Origin: an uncultured Candidatus Poseidoniales archaeon
GTDB taxonomy: Archaea > Thermoplasmatota > Poseidoniia > Poseidoniales > Poseidoniaceae
Direction: 5' to 3'
Length of the DNA: 45,896 bases
Assembly: GCA_905182725.1 (NCBI GenBank)
Contig: CAJJCQ010000015.1
Span: forward strand, 1 to 45,896
In this document: one piece after another, positions 1 through 9,222 of the stretch
Layout: the number at the start of each line of letters is the position of its first letter
How positions within the stretch are numbered: the stretch's first letter is position 1
Made by a program: the position numbers and the translations under genes
Notes under the pieces: model-generated
The model's input: only the letters and a program-made list of their open reading frames with translations
Told to the model about the DNA's origin: nothing
Databases searched by the model: none

Positions 1-1851
1 GCAATTCTTCTCGATGTCATACTTTTGAGCGCCCCGCTTTATGTCAATTGGCTCATCACCAAACGCGGCATAGATGATGACCATCTTTCCGTGAATGCTG
101 ATGCATGGGCAATGCTTGGACTCGTAGGTTTGGCTTGCCTTGACAACTCCGGTGGATTATTGTTAATTTCCATGATTGGATTGGTCACTGTTCGATGCGT
201 TCAACATCGCCACATCTGGCCATTGATGCTTTCCCCGATTGCATTCTTCTTACTCAATGACCATTGGCTGGAATCAGCTGGAATCTCGAGAGTTCTTATC
301 GAAGCAATCGATTCTACAAACTATGACTTTGCCGAATTCGGGTTACTTTCTCTTACTCGACTGGGTGGTATTCTCATCACTTTGCAAATGACGTATGTCC
401 TCATCATGGATAATAAATTCGTCAAACAAAGTGAAAATGGACGCGAGATGTTACCTTGGTATGGTGTATGGGGATGGGCTCTTGTCGGCGTGCTTGCTGC
501 AACTTCAAGCGTTGGTTGGATTCCAGCAATCATGTGTGCGTACCTCATTATCAATTCATGGACATCAGGCAATGTCGAAACGATTCCTGTCCTCCATCTA
601 GGATTGGCAATCAGCCTCCTCATTGGCATGGGCGTTGAAGATACGTTCGATACAGTTCAACTTGCATTCTCTTGGAGTGTACTGCTTACAGCTTGTTCTG
701 CACTCACCTTTGTCATCATGGACAATAAAGATCTACTGTTCAAATATTCATCAACTGAAATTGGAAAAGAGATTTCGCCAGAAAAGAAAGAGGAAATTCT
801 CAATGCTCTTTACATTCTAACCTATGTCTCGTTTATTTTGAGTTTCGATGCATTACTTGGCATTGGAACATTGGTTGGAGCAATACTGCTGACACGAGAT
901 ATTCTCGTAAAGGGCTACTCAAACGCTTTGTTCTTTGTTCCAGCAATACATGCGGTGGCATTAGCAAATCTCATCATCCAACTGGAAGTTGATGCGATTG
1001 ATATCGGCATACCAATTGGGATTTTCCTCATACTTGAAGGACTAAGTATCTCTTGGTTTTCTTTACAGAATGAGCGAATGTACGAACTTGAATTCTTTGA
1101 ATGGGAAGATGATAATGAATTCCTAGATTTCCTTGATCGCTTAGGAATGGCAGGTGTGCTCAGTGCACTTGCTGGAATCTTCTTTGTGTTTGGCCAAATA
1201 GACCAATGGTCTTTGGCTTGGATTCTTACGACTGTTGTTCTGGTTGCGGTTGGAATTCAAGGCTATGCCCCCGAGTATGAGGCTCGATGGAGACGTATCT
1301 TCGGAGGCTATGGTTCAATTCTTTCCTTTGTTGCATTCAGTGTCGAAGTTGAGAGCGATACTATGCAAGCGCTTTCATTTGTTGGCGTCGGGTTAATCGC
1401 ACTTGGATGGGGATTCCTTACCATGCAACGATTAGAAGATGATGATGTCGTCTACGAAATGGAACAAGTTCCTGCACAAAGTCCCGCACCAAACGTTCAG
1501 CAAGCCTCTCTCTTAGAGAAGGGACAGAAAAAGATCAAAGTGGAAGCAGAGGTCGTGGAAGTCGTGGAAGAACTGACCGAAGAAACTCCGGAAGTGGTTG
1601 AAGAAGAATTCAAAGGAATCCCTGAACCCGTTACCAAACAATCTGAAAAAGAACTCGTAGTGCATGAGGAGGAGATTGTTATTCCATTACTAGCCACTGT
1701 TGAAACATCACAAGGATTTGATATCCGCTTCCCTCCTGGGAAATTGGAAGACATTCTCAGATCAATTGACACAACACCACACGAAGGGTACAAACCGGTG
1801 ATTGGTTTCAATTTAAACGGTCAAATTGTGATTGATTGGGTTGCAGCGTAA
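1..1851 (+). CDS. Multi-spanning membrane protein with acidic C-terminal soluble region (5' partial)
   Basis: The reading frame is open to the first base of the window. The TTG at position 25 is an internal leucine codon, since the upstream codons read A-I-L-L-D-V-I, so the true start lies outside. Roughly a dozen hydrophobic segments run from the start to about position 1430. A soluble tail follows: a Glu/Val-rich, probably disordered linker (about 1440-1690), then a compact module of about 45 residues at the C-terminus (about 1700-1848) that looks like a small folded alpha/beta domain. I do not recognise the family. The layout suggests a membrane protein with a cytoplasmic or surface adaptor domain at its end. 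It converges on the minus-strand subtilase with no gap (stop at 1849-1851, next stop from 1852). Confidence 0.75.
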   Translation, partial: AILLDVILLSAPLYVNWLITKRGIDDDHLSVNADAWAMLGLVGLACLDNSGGLLLISMIGLVTVRCVQHRHIWPLMLSPIAFFLLNDHWLESAGISRVLIEAIDSTNYDFAEFGLLSLTRLGGILITLQMTYVLIMDNKFVKQSENGREMLPWYGVWGWALVGVLAATSSVGWIPAIMCAYLIINSWTSGNVETIPVLHLGLAISLLIGMGVEDTFDTVQLAFSWSVLLTACSALTFVIMDNKDLLFKYSSTEIGKEISPEKKEEILNALYILTYVSFILSFDALLGIGTLVGAILLTRDILVKGYSNALFFVPAIHAVALANLIIQLEVDAIDIGIPIGIFLILEGLSISWFSLQNERMYELEFFEWEDDNEFLDFLDRLGMAGVLSALAGIFFVFGQIDQWSLAWILTTVVLVAVGIQGYAPEYEARWRRIFGGYGSILSFVAFSVEVESDTMQALSFVGVGLIALGWGFLTMQRLEDDDVVYEMEQVPAQSPAPNVQQASLLEKGQKKIKVEAEVVEVVEELTEETPEVVEEEFKGIPEPVTKQSEKELVVHEEEIVIPLLATVETSQGFDIRFPPGKLEDILRSIDTTPHEGYKPVIGFNLNGQIVIDWVAA

Positions 1852-3231
1852 TCAAGCAAATCGACGCTCAGCACCTTGAGAACCTGTAACAAACAGTTCA
1901 TCAGGTAGAACTGGAGCTGAGGGGTAAGCATTCCAATATGCTTCACGCATGTCTTGATTCGCATTCATGCATGCTACGACATCACCGGGTCTTTCAGAGA
2001 GGTCTGCAGATTGGTTAAGATGTGCAATCATAGGCTCAATATTTGAAAGATTAACCAAACCCCAACCGGTTTGTGTGCAAGGAGCAACTGGTGAGATCGG
2101 CATTGTTCCCGAAGTGGGGTCCCATCCAACATCCGGATACCATGCAGACCGGTTGAGTGCTTCACGGACATCAGCGTTTGAAACGATGAAAGGGTTACCA
2201 TCTGCATCAGTTCCGTCCACTAACATGCCTTGACGGGATTCAGGAGAGGCTCCAGCGCCATCATCATTGAACTCAAAGCGTAGGGATTCTAAGACAAAAG
2301 AAAGAATTCCTGCTGTACGAGGTGTAGCAAAGGAAGTTCCAGACGTTTCATGGTACCCATCGATATCGTCATGGTTTGGTAGGTTCTGTGTCCAATCTGC
2401 AGAGATATCAGGATATGAACCCGACATTATTTCCTTTTGGTCGTCGCCTTCTTCGGCATATCCTGCGATACCTATGGACCAAGGAGGCCCGGCAGTTGAA
2501 TCTTGAATGGCGGGAGAAGGACTGTTATCTGCAGCCCCAGTATGCATCTTTCCTTGTTCAACAACCGCAACTTCAGTCCCTCGCTCGATTCCAGAGACTG
2601 GTACTGAACCCGGTGCGCCAAATGAGGTCGAAATAACATCGACCAGAGGCTGATTCGCTGCAGCAAGTACCGCTTCAGTGCTGAATCCTTCGACAAAGAA
2701 AATGACTGCTTGCGGGTTGGCATTCAAAACTGAACCGGTGACTGCCGAGCCGTGACCGTCACTTGGGTCATCTAAAATTAATATCTCGCTATCGCCATCA
2801 GGAGAAGTACCAATGATTTTCGTTCCTGGGAAAGAGACGATGTCGCTTGCAACTAAAGTGTCCCAACATGATTCTCTATCGGCATCATACCGTTCTTGCC
2901 AACTTCCCTCGAAGGTCAAATCACATACTTTGTTCACGCCGAGGCCGTCTAAGAGCCAAGAAGGGTATGTTTCATTGGTTCGGAAATGATCGTGGTAAAC
3001 GTTGATTCCTGTATCGACTGGAGCAACAACGGAAAAGGCTCGCCAACCATCATTCTCAATCGTTTCTTGAGGCGCTAAAGAAGGCGATGAATCCCCCGTT
3101 AGTGCAAGGGCAAAAAAGGAGAAAATAAGTAAAAAGGTAAGGACACTCACAGCGATGAGTGTTTTGGGTTCCATCAAAGGTTGAGGCTCGAGAGAGACTT
3201 CTGAGGCCACCAGTACTGTCTCTTCCGCCAT
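1852..3231 (-). CDS. Membrane-anchored subtilisin-like serine protease (S8 family)
   Basis: All three catalytic motifs of peptidase family S8 can be read: Asp73 in APVDTG, His160 in DGHGSAV and Ser300 in GTSFATP, in the canonical order and spacing. One hydrophobic segment (about residues 24-45) lies near the N-terminus, behind a short acidic head with no lipobox. The protease domain is therefore probably displayed outside the cell on an uncleaved anchor or released after signal cleavage. No long propeptide like that of secreted bacterial subtilisins is visible between anchor and Asp73. The ATG at 3231 is preceded by GGAGGG about 6 bases upstream, which supports this start. Its upstream region (3232-3300) is shared divergently with the oligoribonuclease gene. 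Likely role: extracellular protein degradation or surface-protein processing; the substrate is unknown. Confidence 0.88.
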   Translation of the reverse strand: MAEETVLVASEVSLEPQPLMEPKTLIAVSVLTFLLIFSFFALALTGDSSPSLAPQETIENDGWRAFSVVAPVDTGINVYHDHFRTNETYPSWLLDGLGVNKVCDLTFEGSWQERYDADRESCWDTLVASDIVSFPGTKIIGTSPDGDSEILILDDPSDGHGSAVTGSVLNANPQAVIFFVEGFSTEAVLAAANQPLVDVISTSFGAPGSVPVSGIERGTEVAVVEQGKMHTGAADNSPSPAIQDSTAGPPWSIGIAGYAEEGDDQKEIMSGSYPDISADWTQNLPNHDDIDGYHETSGTSFATPRTAGILSFVLESLRFEFNDDGAGASPESRQGMLVDGTDADGNPFIVSNADVREALNRSAWYPDVGWDPTSGTMPISPVAPCTQTGWGLVNLSNIEPMIAHLNQSADLSERPGDVVACMNANQDMREAYWNAYPSAPVLPDELFVTGSQGAERRFA

Positions 3232-3300
3232 GACGAGCCCTCCAATGAGAACTTCATAACCCTACGCCCAATTCAAAAACCCCGACCTGTTGGCGAAATC

Positions 3301-3846
3301 ATGGGTGAAAGCGACGAACGCTTGGTTTGGATTGACCTTGAAATGACTGGACTGGATATTGAAAAAGAATCCATCATTGAAATTGCAACGGTTGTAACCG
3401 ATGGAGAACTCAATATTCTTGCAACTGGACCGAATCTGGCTGTTTCAGTATCGGAAGAACTCTTGGCAGGAATGGATGAATGGAATACGACGCACCATCA
3501 TGAAAGTGGATTGGTTGAACGTGTCCGGACTGAGAGCGTGTCTTGCGAACAAGCAGAGGCAGAAACATTGGCATTTCTCAAGGAATGGGTGCCACAGGGC
3601 GTTGCACCTCTCTGTGGAAACAGCATTTGGAATGATAAGAAATTCATGGAGAAGGAAATGCCACTCCTTGTCGACCATCTACATTACCGGATGATCGATG
3701 TTTCAACAATCAAAGAATTAGCTCGAAGATGGTATCCTGAAGCCGGTCGGTACGAAAAGAAAGGGGCCCACCTTGCACTGGATGATATTCTTGAATCAAT
3801 CGAAGAACTTCGTTATTTTAGAGAGCGGATATTTGCTCAAAAGTGA
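3301..3846 (+). CDS. orn: Oligoribonuclease (DEDDh 3'-5' exoribonuclease)
   Basis: Oligoribonuclease removes nucleotides from very short RNAs, finishing RNA turnover in the cytoplasm. The 181-residue length matches the Orn family. The first exonuclease motif is [10 protein letters not shown] (the D and E metal ligands), the second lies around [11 protein letters not shown], and the third is HLALDDI near the C-terminus (the His and last Asp of DEDDh). The ATG start has no evident Shine-Dalgarno, compatible with a leaderless transcript. It stands alone on the plus strand between divergent subtilase and convergent XdhC-like genes. Orn is typical of Proteobacteria, Actinobacteria and eukaryotes and is not a general archaeal gene, so a transfer is likely. 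Confidence 0.93.
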   Translation: MGESDERLVWIDLEMTGLDIEKESIIEIATVVTDGELNILATGPNLAVSVSEELLAGMDEWNTTHHHESGLVERVRTESVSCEQAEAETLAFLKEWVPQGVAPLCGNSIWNDKKFMEKEMPLLVDHLHYRMIDVSTIKELARRWYPEAGRYEKKGAHLALDDILESIEELRYFRERIFAQK

Positions 3847-3847
3847 A

Positions 3848-4714
3848 TTAAGTTCGCCAAGTCGGTGCATCAGCATCGGCGCCCTTGAACGAAGCCATAA
3901 TTTGGGCAACAACTGCTACAGCAATTTCTTCAGGGGATTCTGCGCCGATGTTCAAACCAATTGGGCAGACCACTGCATCAAGGATTGATTGTTCTATGCC
4001 TTGTTCACGACATATTTTCTCAAAAGCCTGCCATTTTGAACGACTACCAATCACACCAATCCGAGGACCTTGTTGGCCATCTGGGATGGCTTTTCCATTA
4101 TGGAAGCGGTGGAGGAGTCCTAACAATCGCTCTTGGTCTTCTGACCAGTCATGGCCAAGAAGCAAAATATCTGAAAACCGACGAAGACTCTCGAGCGTTT
4201 CGGCTTGAAGAAATGCGTCGACTGAAACAGAGGAACGTTGTTGTGCATTCGGATACATTCTCTCATTCGAAAATTCTGTTCGAGTGTCCTGAATTGAATG
4301 TTGCCAGCCTAATGCATCTAACGACTTTGCAATTGCTTGACCGCAATGACCACCACCCATCAACAATACATGTGGCATTGGAATCATCACCTCAATTGCA
4401 AGCGTAACTTGACCGCCGCAAAGTGAATCAAGCGGTGTTACTTCATAGCCCTTCGCACCTTTGTTTAACCCGTACCTTACAACTTCTCCAAAAGGTCGGT
4501 GTTGTGTTTGAAGATGCTCTTTGCATCGTTGAAGGACTTTCAGTTCTAATCCTGCACCGCCCACAGTCCCAACCCATTGTTCATCAGAGGACATTGCCAA
4601 ACGGGCACCGACTTTACCCGGTACGCTGCCCGCTGTTTCAACAACACTGGCAAGAACCACGCGTTGACCTGCAGCAAGACGAGAGAGGGACCAAGCCATC
4701 ACCGTCGCTGTCAT
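3848..4714 (-). CDS. XdhC/CoxI-family molybdenum hydroxylase maturation protein
   Basis: XdhC-family proteins bind molybdenum cofactor and help insert its sulfurated form into xanthine dehydrogenase or CO dehydrogenase-type enzymes. Seen here are an N-terminal region with VVETAGSVPGKVGARL, typical of the XdhC/CoxI start, then a Rossmann fold beginning VLLMGGGHCGQAIA, and the family's C-terminal block PIGLNIGAESPEEIAVAVVAQI. The coordinates use the ATG at 4714; an in-frame GTG at 4738, preceded by an AGGG-rich stretch, would add eight residues. It follows the MocA-like gene by 21-45 bases and is probably co-transcribed with it. No molybdenum hydroxylase subunit lies in the window, so the client enzyme must be encoded elsewhere. 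Confidence 0.88.
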   Translation of the reverse strand: MTATVMAWSLSRLAAGQRVVLASVVETAGSVPGKVGARLAMSSDEQWVGTVGGAGLELKVLQRCKEHLQTQHRPFGEVVRYGLNKGAKGYEVTPLDSLCGGQVTLAIEVMIPMPHVLLMGGGHCGQAIAKSLDALGWQHSIQDTRTEFSNERMYPNAQQRSSVSVDAFLQAETLESLRRFSDILLLGHDWSEDQERLLGLLHRFHNGKAIPDGQQGPRIGVIGSRSKWQAFEKICREQGIEQSILDAVVCPIGLNIGAESPEEIAVAVVAQIMASFKGADADAPTWRT

Positions 4715-4759
4715 GTTTACCGGTTGAAGCAGTGACACATACCCTTTTCCCTACAGGTT

Positions 4760-5353
4760 TCAGGCCATGTCGAGCAAGGATAATTCATGTTGTTTGAGTA
4801 AAATTAAATCGTCGGGATGATCGATATTCAGACCAAGATGAGGAGCATCTACAATCACTTCAGCAAAAGATACTAACTCACGTAAAGGTGACTGAGCAGG
4901 CGCTGCGAGGACCGATTGTATCGCATCTGCATCCAAAAGTAAGGGATGACCCCTCCGCCCATTGGACGCAAGTGTCGAACTTCGTTCCTGTAAAAGCAAA
5001 GATTTGACATGTTCAATGGACCATCCAGGTCGGTCAACAGGGGCAATAATGACTTGCCTTGGCATTCGTCCTTTATCTCCAGCGAGCGATAATATTCCAC
5101 ATTGAATACTCCCCGTTCGCCCTTCTTCGGGTGTCTGATTTACAATGACGGTCGAACCGATGGTTGCTTGCATAATTGGAATTGAAAGTTCACTCCGGGT
5201 GACAATCAGGATGGGTGAACACCCTGCTTTGACTAACTTTTGATAGGCAAGGCCCACCAATGTTGTATCCCCTACAGTGACCAATGATTTCGGTTGACCA
5301 AGCCGTTGACTGGCCCCTGCGGCGAGTATAACTGCAGGACAAGCCTTGGCCAT
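4760..5353 (-). CDS. MocA-like molybdenum cofactor nucleotidyltransferase (MobA-like NTP transferase)
   Basis: The N-terminal signature VILAAGASQRLGQPKSL is the NTP-transferase motif of the MobA/MocA/CoxF group, which attaches CMP or GMP to molybdopterin. Further matches are the IVNQTPEEGRTGSIQCG block, the VDRP metal-binding loop and GHPLLL. The size (about 197 residues) fits MocA. The start is placed at the ATG at 5353 because it lies nine residues before VILAAG, as in the family. A longer frame to 5539 would add an unrelated stretch antisense to the neighbouring plus-strand gene. Pairing with the XdhC-like gene directly downstream supports a role in cytosine-type Moco maturation of a hydroxylase. 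Cytidylyl versus guanylyl specificity cannot be settled by eye. Confidence 0.87.
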   Translation of the reverse strand: MAKACPAVILAAGASQRLGQPKSLVTVGDTTLVGLAYQKLVKAGCSPILIVTRSELSIPIMQATIGSTVIVNQTPEEGRTGSIQCGILSLAGDKGRMPRQVIIAPVDRPGWSIEHVKSLLLQERSSTLASNGRRGHPLLLDADAIQSVLAAPAQSPLRELVSFAEVIVDAPHLGLNIDHPDDLILLKQHELSLLDMA

Positions 5354-5441
5354 ATTCCAAATTCGAGGCCCGAGGGTTTTGTTCTTTGCTCTTGATATAG
5401 ACTCGAAATGTTCGATGTGTATGTCGAAAGGAAAATACCGA

Positions 5442-6170
5442 ATGTCTGAACCTGAACTACGTTCACTTGAGATGTTGCAGTCTGTTGCAAACGACACATC
5501 GAATGTTGAAATATTCATGTTGACCAATGAATCGATCAAGGTTCGTGTACAAGGTGAATCTCATCGATGGTACCAAATCGAATCGAATTTTCAAGGAGGA
5601 ATGAACCCTGAACTCTTTGGGGCCATACATCAATGGTCGCTTTCAGTGACTGCCGGACGTTGGCAAAACGATGTCGTCTATGAAAATCGATATTCTGTGA
5701 ATCTGTGCCTCCATCCCCAAAATCAAAATTTACCTATTGGTGATCGAATCGTTTCTTTGGTACTGGCACTTTACAACGACATCAAAACAGCTCTACAAAT
5801 CCCTATGCTGGCACAATTCCTCATATGCACGCGTGAAATGTTGAAGGAAATACTCATCTTTCAAGATACAATGATCGTCACTCAAGCAATGATGGATGAA
5901 GATGATTGGGAATTCCCCGGACCGGAAGACGATGAGGATATAGACATGAATGAGAATGAGGAAATGGATATGTATGGAGCATTTGAAAGAGACGAATTGG
6001 AAGTTTCAACCGATGAGATGCTACACCGGCAGCAAGTTTGGGAAGAAGAGATGCGTGGTCTTGAACAGGCACAGCAAGAACAGGAAGCAGCTACAGAAAA
6101 AAGAGAGACTGAGCAACAAGAGTTAATCAATTTCTGGGAACTCATATCCGATAAATTGGATGACAAGTAA
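5442..6170 (+). CDS. Protein of unknown function with acidic and coiled C-terminus
   Basis: About 242 residues. The N-terminal half (to about residue 145) looks like a globular alpha/beta domain with several aromatic residues. The C-terminal half is strongly acidic (runs of D/E/M such as EDDEDIDMNENEEMDMY), followed by a Glu/Gln-rich segment likely to form a coiled coil. No signal peptide or membrane span. The ATG at 5442 is preferred because AAAGGA sits about 10 bases upstream; an ATG at 5421 is possible, and one at 5346 would overlap the divergent MocA-like gene. It ends flush against the convergent acyl-CoA dehydrogenase stop. I do not recognise the family and propose no function. Confidence 0.7.
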   Translation: MSEPELRSLEMLQSVANDTSNVEIFMLTNESIKVRVQGESHRWYQIESNFQGGMNPELFGAIHQWSLSVTAGRWQNDVVYENRYSVNLCLHPQNQNLPIGDRIVSLVLALYNDIKTALQIPMLAQFLICTREMLKEILIFQDTMIVTQAMMDEDDWEFPGPEDDEDIDMNENEEMDMYGAFERDELEVSTDEMLHRQQVWEEEMRGLEQAQQEQEAATEKRETEQQELINFWELISDKLDDK

Positions 6171-7319
6171 TCAAAGGTCTTTGGTAATTTCACGACCGAT
6201 AATCATTCTTTGAACTTGTGAAGACCCTTCATAAATCTGCATCACTTTTGCTGCTCGCATAAGACGAGCAACTGGGTATTCTTCGGAATATCCGTATCCG
6301 CCATAGACTTGTACGGCATCAGTGGAAACTTCCATAGCAGTATCTGCTGCGAACCGTTTCGCATGAGCGGCCGATTCAGTGTTTGGAAGTCCTGCATCCG
6401 AATCTGCAGCAGACCTCCAAGTCAATAAACGAGAGGCTTCGATTTTTGTTTTCATATCTGCCAGCATGAATTGGATGGCTTGATGACGGTGAAGAGGTTT
6501 ACCAAAAGTCGACCGTTCACCGGAATATTGCAGTGCATGCTCGTAAGCAGCACGGGACAAGCCAGTGGCGTGGGCTGCAATGTTTGGACGGCTCATGTCA
6601 AAAGCCTTCATGGCGTTCATCCAGCCACCAGATTCGGAACCGCCAATCAATTGATCTGCTGGGACGCGAACATCATCGAACTGAATGGAACGAGTATCTG
6701 AACAACGCTGTCCCATGTTAATTTCTTTCTTTCCAAGCGAGAAACCTTCAGCATCTTTCTCAACGATGAAGCCTGACATGCCTTTGTATCCAGCATCGAC
6801 ATCGGTCTTAGCGAGTACGAAGAAGAAATCGGCATATCCTGCGCCTGTAATCCACATTTTAGAACCGTTGATGATGTAGTCGTCACCGTCGCGAATTGCA
6901 CTGGTTTTGCACGCAGCAACATCAGAACCTGCACCAGGCTCAGTTACTGCATAGGACGCTAAAGCCCCGTCTTCTGCCACCATTCGAAGCCATTTCTGCT
7001 TCTGTTCTTCGGTAGCACCGGTAATGATTGGCGCACATGCAAGCGAAGTGGCATACGCAGCAGTTGCAAAACCAGGGTCTCCCCATGCAAGTTCTTCATT
7101 GACAAGGACTTCTTCAACTGAACCTAAGCCTGGACCGCCATAATCTTCCGGAATATGGAGATTAAGCAATCCTATTTCGTGAGCAGCTTGAATGGCTTCT
7201 TTTGGGTAAATCGATTCAGTATCCCAATGCTCAGCATTTGGACGGATTTCATCGACTGCGAATTCGTGCGCAAGTTCTTTCAACATCTCTTGCATTTCGT
7301 CGAGTTGGAAGTTCACCAT
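6171..7319 (-). CDS. Acyl-CoA dehydrogenase
   Basis: FAD-dependent dehydrogenation of acyl-CoA to the 2,3-enoyl-CoA, the first step of beta-oxidation or of branched-chain amino acid breakdown, passing electrons to an electron-transfer flavoprotein. The 382-residue length is standard. Visible signatures: AVTEPGAGSDVAACKT and NGSKMWITGAGYAD (flavin and substrate contacts of the middle beta domain), the ERSTFGKPLHRHQAIQF block, VQVYGGYGYSEEYPVARLMR, and the catalytic base Glu364 in QIYEGSSQVQR, placed as in medium- and short-chain enzymes. Chain-length preference is not deducible. The next minus-strand gene upstream is a cation exchanger 40 bases away, so co-transcription is possible but functionally unlinked. 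Confidence 0.95.
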   Translation of the reverse strand: MVNFQLDEMQEMLKELAHEFAVDEIRPNAEHWDTESIYPKEAIQAAHEIGLLNLHIPEDYGGPGLGSVEEVLVNEELAWGDPGFATAAYATSLACAPIITGATEEQKQKWLRMVAEDGALASYAVTEPGAGSDVAACKTSAIRDGDDYIINGSKMWITGAGYADFFFVLAKTDVDAGYKGMSGFIVEKDAEGFSLGKKEINMGQRCSDTRSIQFDDVRVPADQLIGGSESGGWMNAMKAFDMSRPNIAAHATGLSRAAYEHALQYSGERSTFGKPLHRHQAIQFMLADMKTKIEASRLLTWRSAADSDAGLPNTESAAHAKRFAADTAMEVSTDAVQVYGGYGYSEEYPVARLMRAAKVMQIYEGSSQVQRMIIGREITKDL

Positions 7320-7359
7320 GAAGAAGGCGAAGAAGTCGCCCCTTATGTCTTCATTGTTT

Positions 7360-8490
7360 TCAGAAGGCTATCCAATTACGGTTGTATGCCTCAAGAGTAA
7401 TTATGAACAAGATATACATGAGAATCAATGTGTAGCCTTCCCATTTTTTGATCTCATAAGAAGTTCGCATCAACAATAAAGCAGACATACATCCAACGAT
7501 GGTGAACGGGATAATGATGTAGACAATCAATTCGAATCCATCAGGGCTTATGGCAAGAGGATGGACTAAACCTGCCAAACCAATGGAAAGCAGTGGGTCG
7601 GTAATATTGGACCCAATAAGCGTACCAATCGCAACACCTTGGCTTTTCTTTGCTGCCATCAAAGCAATGGTTAACTCAGGTAAAGAGGTCCCAATTCCTG
7701 AAACAGTTGTTCCGACGATAGCGTGAGGTACATTCAATTTTATCGCAATTAGACTTGCGTATTCGACCAGATGGTGAGCGGCAAATAATGCGAAAGCAAG
7801 ACCTCCGATGACCATGATGGTGTAGGCTGCAGTACTCCAAGTAGAGCCACGAACTTCGACTTCTTCTTGATTTTCGTCTTCTTCCATTTGTATCACTTTG
7901 CGATGCATCAGGAGCCATACGATGTAAATAACATACAAGAGAACAAGGATTCCAGACTCCCAACGTTGTAAGGTCCGTTCTGTAAGCAGGAAAAAGGTGA
8001 GAATCAAAACGGATAACAGCATGATGAGACCATCACGCTTCAACCATGATTCTCGGATTTTGAATCCTTTATTGACCACGACAATTCCCAAGATGAGAGT
8101 GATTTGTACAAAGACCGAACCAAGGATCCCACCGATTGCAAAATCAGCAACTCCGGGAGATGAAGCAACATCAGCGGCTGCCGTCGTCGTCACTAAGATT
8201 TCAGGTAACGAAGTTCCAATCGAGACAATTGTCAACCCGATGACCACTTCAGGCAAACCTCCTCTGCGAGCTAATCCTTTCGCTCCTTCAATGAAAAAGT
8301 CAGCAGAGAAAACCAGCAAACCAAGCGCTAAACAAGCGATAACTAATGTGATGAGAATACTGCTACCCATATCCGTAGAGTCCGATAAAAAACTAACACC
8401 AATGATTCCCAGGAATAACGCTCCAGTGGTAATCATCGTTTGGAAATGAATAAGTTGGGGGATTCCCATTACTTTATCCTCCGACCCCAT
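7360..8490 (-). CDS. CaCA-family sodium/calcium (cation) exchanger
   Basis: A polytopic membrane antiporter of about 376 residues with the two inverted alpha repeats of the Ca2+:cation antiporter superfamily. The first reads GLTIVSIGTSLPEILVTT and the second TTVSGIGTSLPELTIALMAA, each with the GTSLPE ion-binding motif and a following small-residue helix (IGGILGS and IGTLIGSNI). The halves are joined by an acidic cytoplasmic loop (MEEDENQEEVEV). Roughly ten to eleven hydrophobic segments. The start is the ATG at 8490, because GGGAGAC lies just upstream; the TTG at 8502 is part of that ribosome-binding region. Divergent from the aquaporin gene. Likely exchanges Na+ (or H+/K+) for Ca2+ at the cytoplasmic membrane. 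Confidence 0.9.
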   Translation of the reverse strand: MGSEDKVMGIPQLIHFQTMITTGALFLGIIGVSFLSDSTDMGSSILITLVIACLALGLLVFSADFFIEGAKGLARRGGLPEVVIGLTIVSIGTSLPEILVTTTAAADVASSPGVADFAIGGILGSVFVQITLILGIVVVNKGFKIRESWLKRDGLIMLLSVLILTFFLLTERTLQRWESGILVLLYVIYIVWLLMHRKVIQMEEDENQEEVEVRGSTWSTAAYTIMVIGGLAFALFAAHHLVEYASLIAIKLNVPHAIVGTTVSGIGTSLPELTIALMAAKKSQGVAIGTLIGSNITDPLLSIGLAGLVHPLAISPDGFELIVYIIIPFTIVGCMSALLLMRTSYEIKKWEGYTLILMYILFIITLEAYNRNWIAF

Positions 8491-8589
8491 GTTGTCTCCC
8501 AACAGTCTTTACTTCTTCACGCTTGCCTTGCGATTCTTGTAGAGAACAGGTTTGGTAAAGAACATAACATAAAGGCTGAAGCGGTAGAC

Positions 8590-9222
8590 ATGTGGCGAAG
8601 GGGGTTGGCTGAATTTTTCGGCACAGCACTCATGGTTGGCGTTGGCTGTGGCAGTATTGCTTTGGGTGCATCCCATGCTGTTGTTTCACTCTCTTTTGGG
8701 ATTGCAGTTACAGTGGCGATCTTGATTTTTCAGCCAATCAGTGGAGCGCACATTAATCCAGCCGTTTCACTTGCTTTTTTTCGGACTGGACACCTCGAGA
8801 AAAAGGCAGTACTCACCTACCTCATTGCACAATTAAGTGGAGGGAGCGTTGCTGCTTTTTTGCTTCAGGGTGTTGGACCAACCAAAAGGGCCGCTGACGT
8901 TTCAATTTCTATGGGTGGATTGATTGAAGTATTCATTACCTTTTCACTGATGGCAAGCATATATTGGATTGTTCTACGTTCTCAGACTCATGTTTCTATT
9001 GCCTTTTTTGTTGGTTTCGTGGTTGCTTTGCTGGCCTTTATGTTTGGACCTTTAACAGGTGCCTCAATGAACCCTGCTCGGACATTTGGCCCGAATATTT
9101 TTGCCGGAGAGGCTTCTAGCATCTTATTCTATAGTTTTACCACAGTCATTGGTGCATTGATTGCAGCCGAGGTCTTTGTCCGTATGAAGCTTGGAGATGA
9201 CGACGTCGAATCTCAAGACTGA
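8590..9222 (+). CDS. Aquaporin / MIP-family channel
   Basis: A channel for water or small uncharged solutes. Both pore motifs are present: HINPAVSL (first NPA) and GASMNPARTFGPN (second NPA with the selectivity-filter Arg). Six hydrophobic helices fit in 210 residues, on the short side for the family. The segment ahead of the second NPA (FMFGPLTGAS) resembles AqpM/NIP-like bacterial and archaeal channels more than AqpZ, which hints at a wider or glycerol/metalloid-permeable pore; this is inference only. Start at the ATG at 8590, three codons before the first helix; the longer frame to 8440 would overlap the divergent exchanger gene. The stop overlaps the convergent E1 gene by 10 bases. Confidence 0.92.
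   Translation: MWRRGLAEFFGTALMVGVGCGSIALGASHAVVSLSFGIAVTVAILIFQPISGAHINPAVSLAFFRTGHLEKKAVLTYLIAQLSGGSVAAFLLQGVGPTKRAADVSISMGGLIEVFITFSLMASIYWIVLRSQTHVSIAFFVGFVVALLAFMFGPLTGASMNPARTFGPNIFAGEASSILFYSFTTVIGALIAAEVFVRMKLGDDDVESQD

Noticed and set aside
25-27. TTG as the start codon of the first gene
   Set aside because: The frame continues upstream to base 1 with hydrophobic residues, so the gene is truncated by the window edge.
5354-5539. 62-residue extension of the MocA-like protein
   Set aside because: It is antisense to the 5442 gene and not homologous in form to the family; the family N-terminus fits the ATG at 5353.
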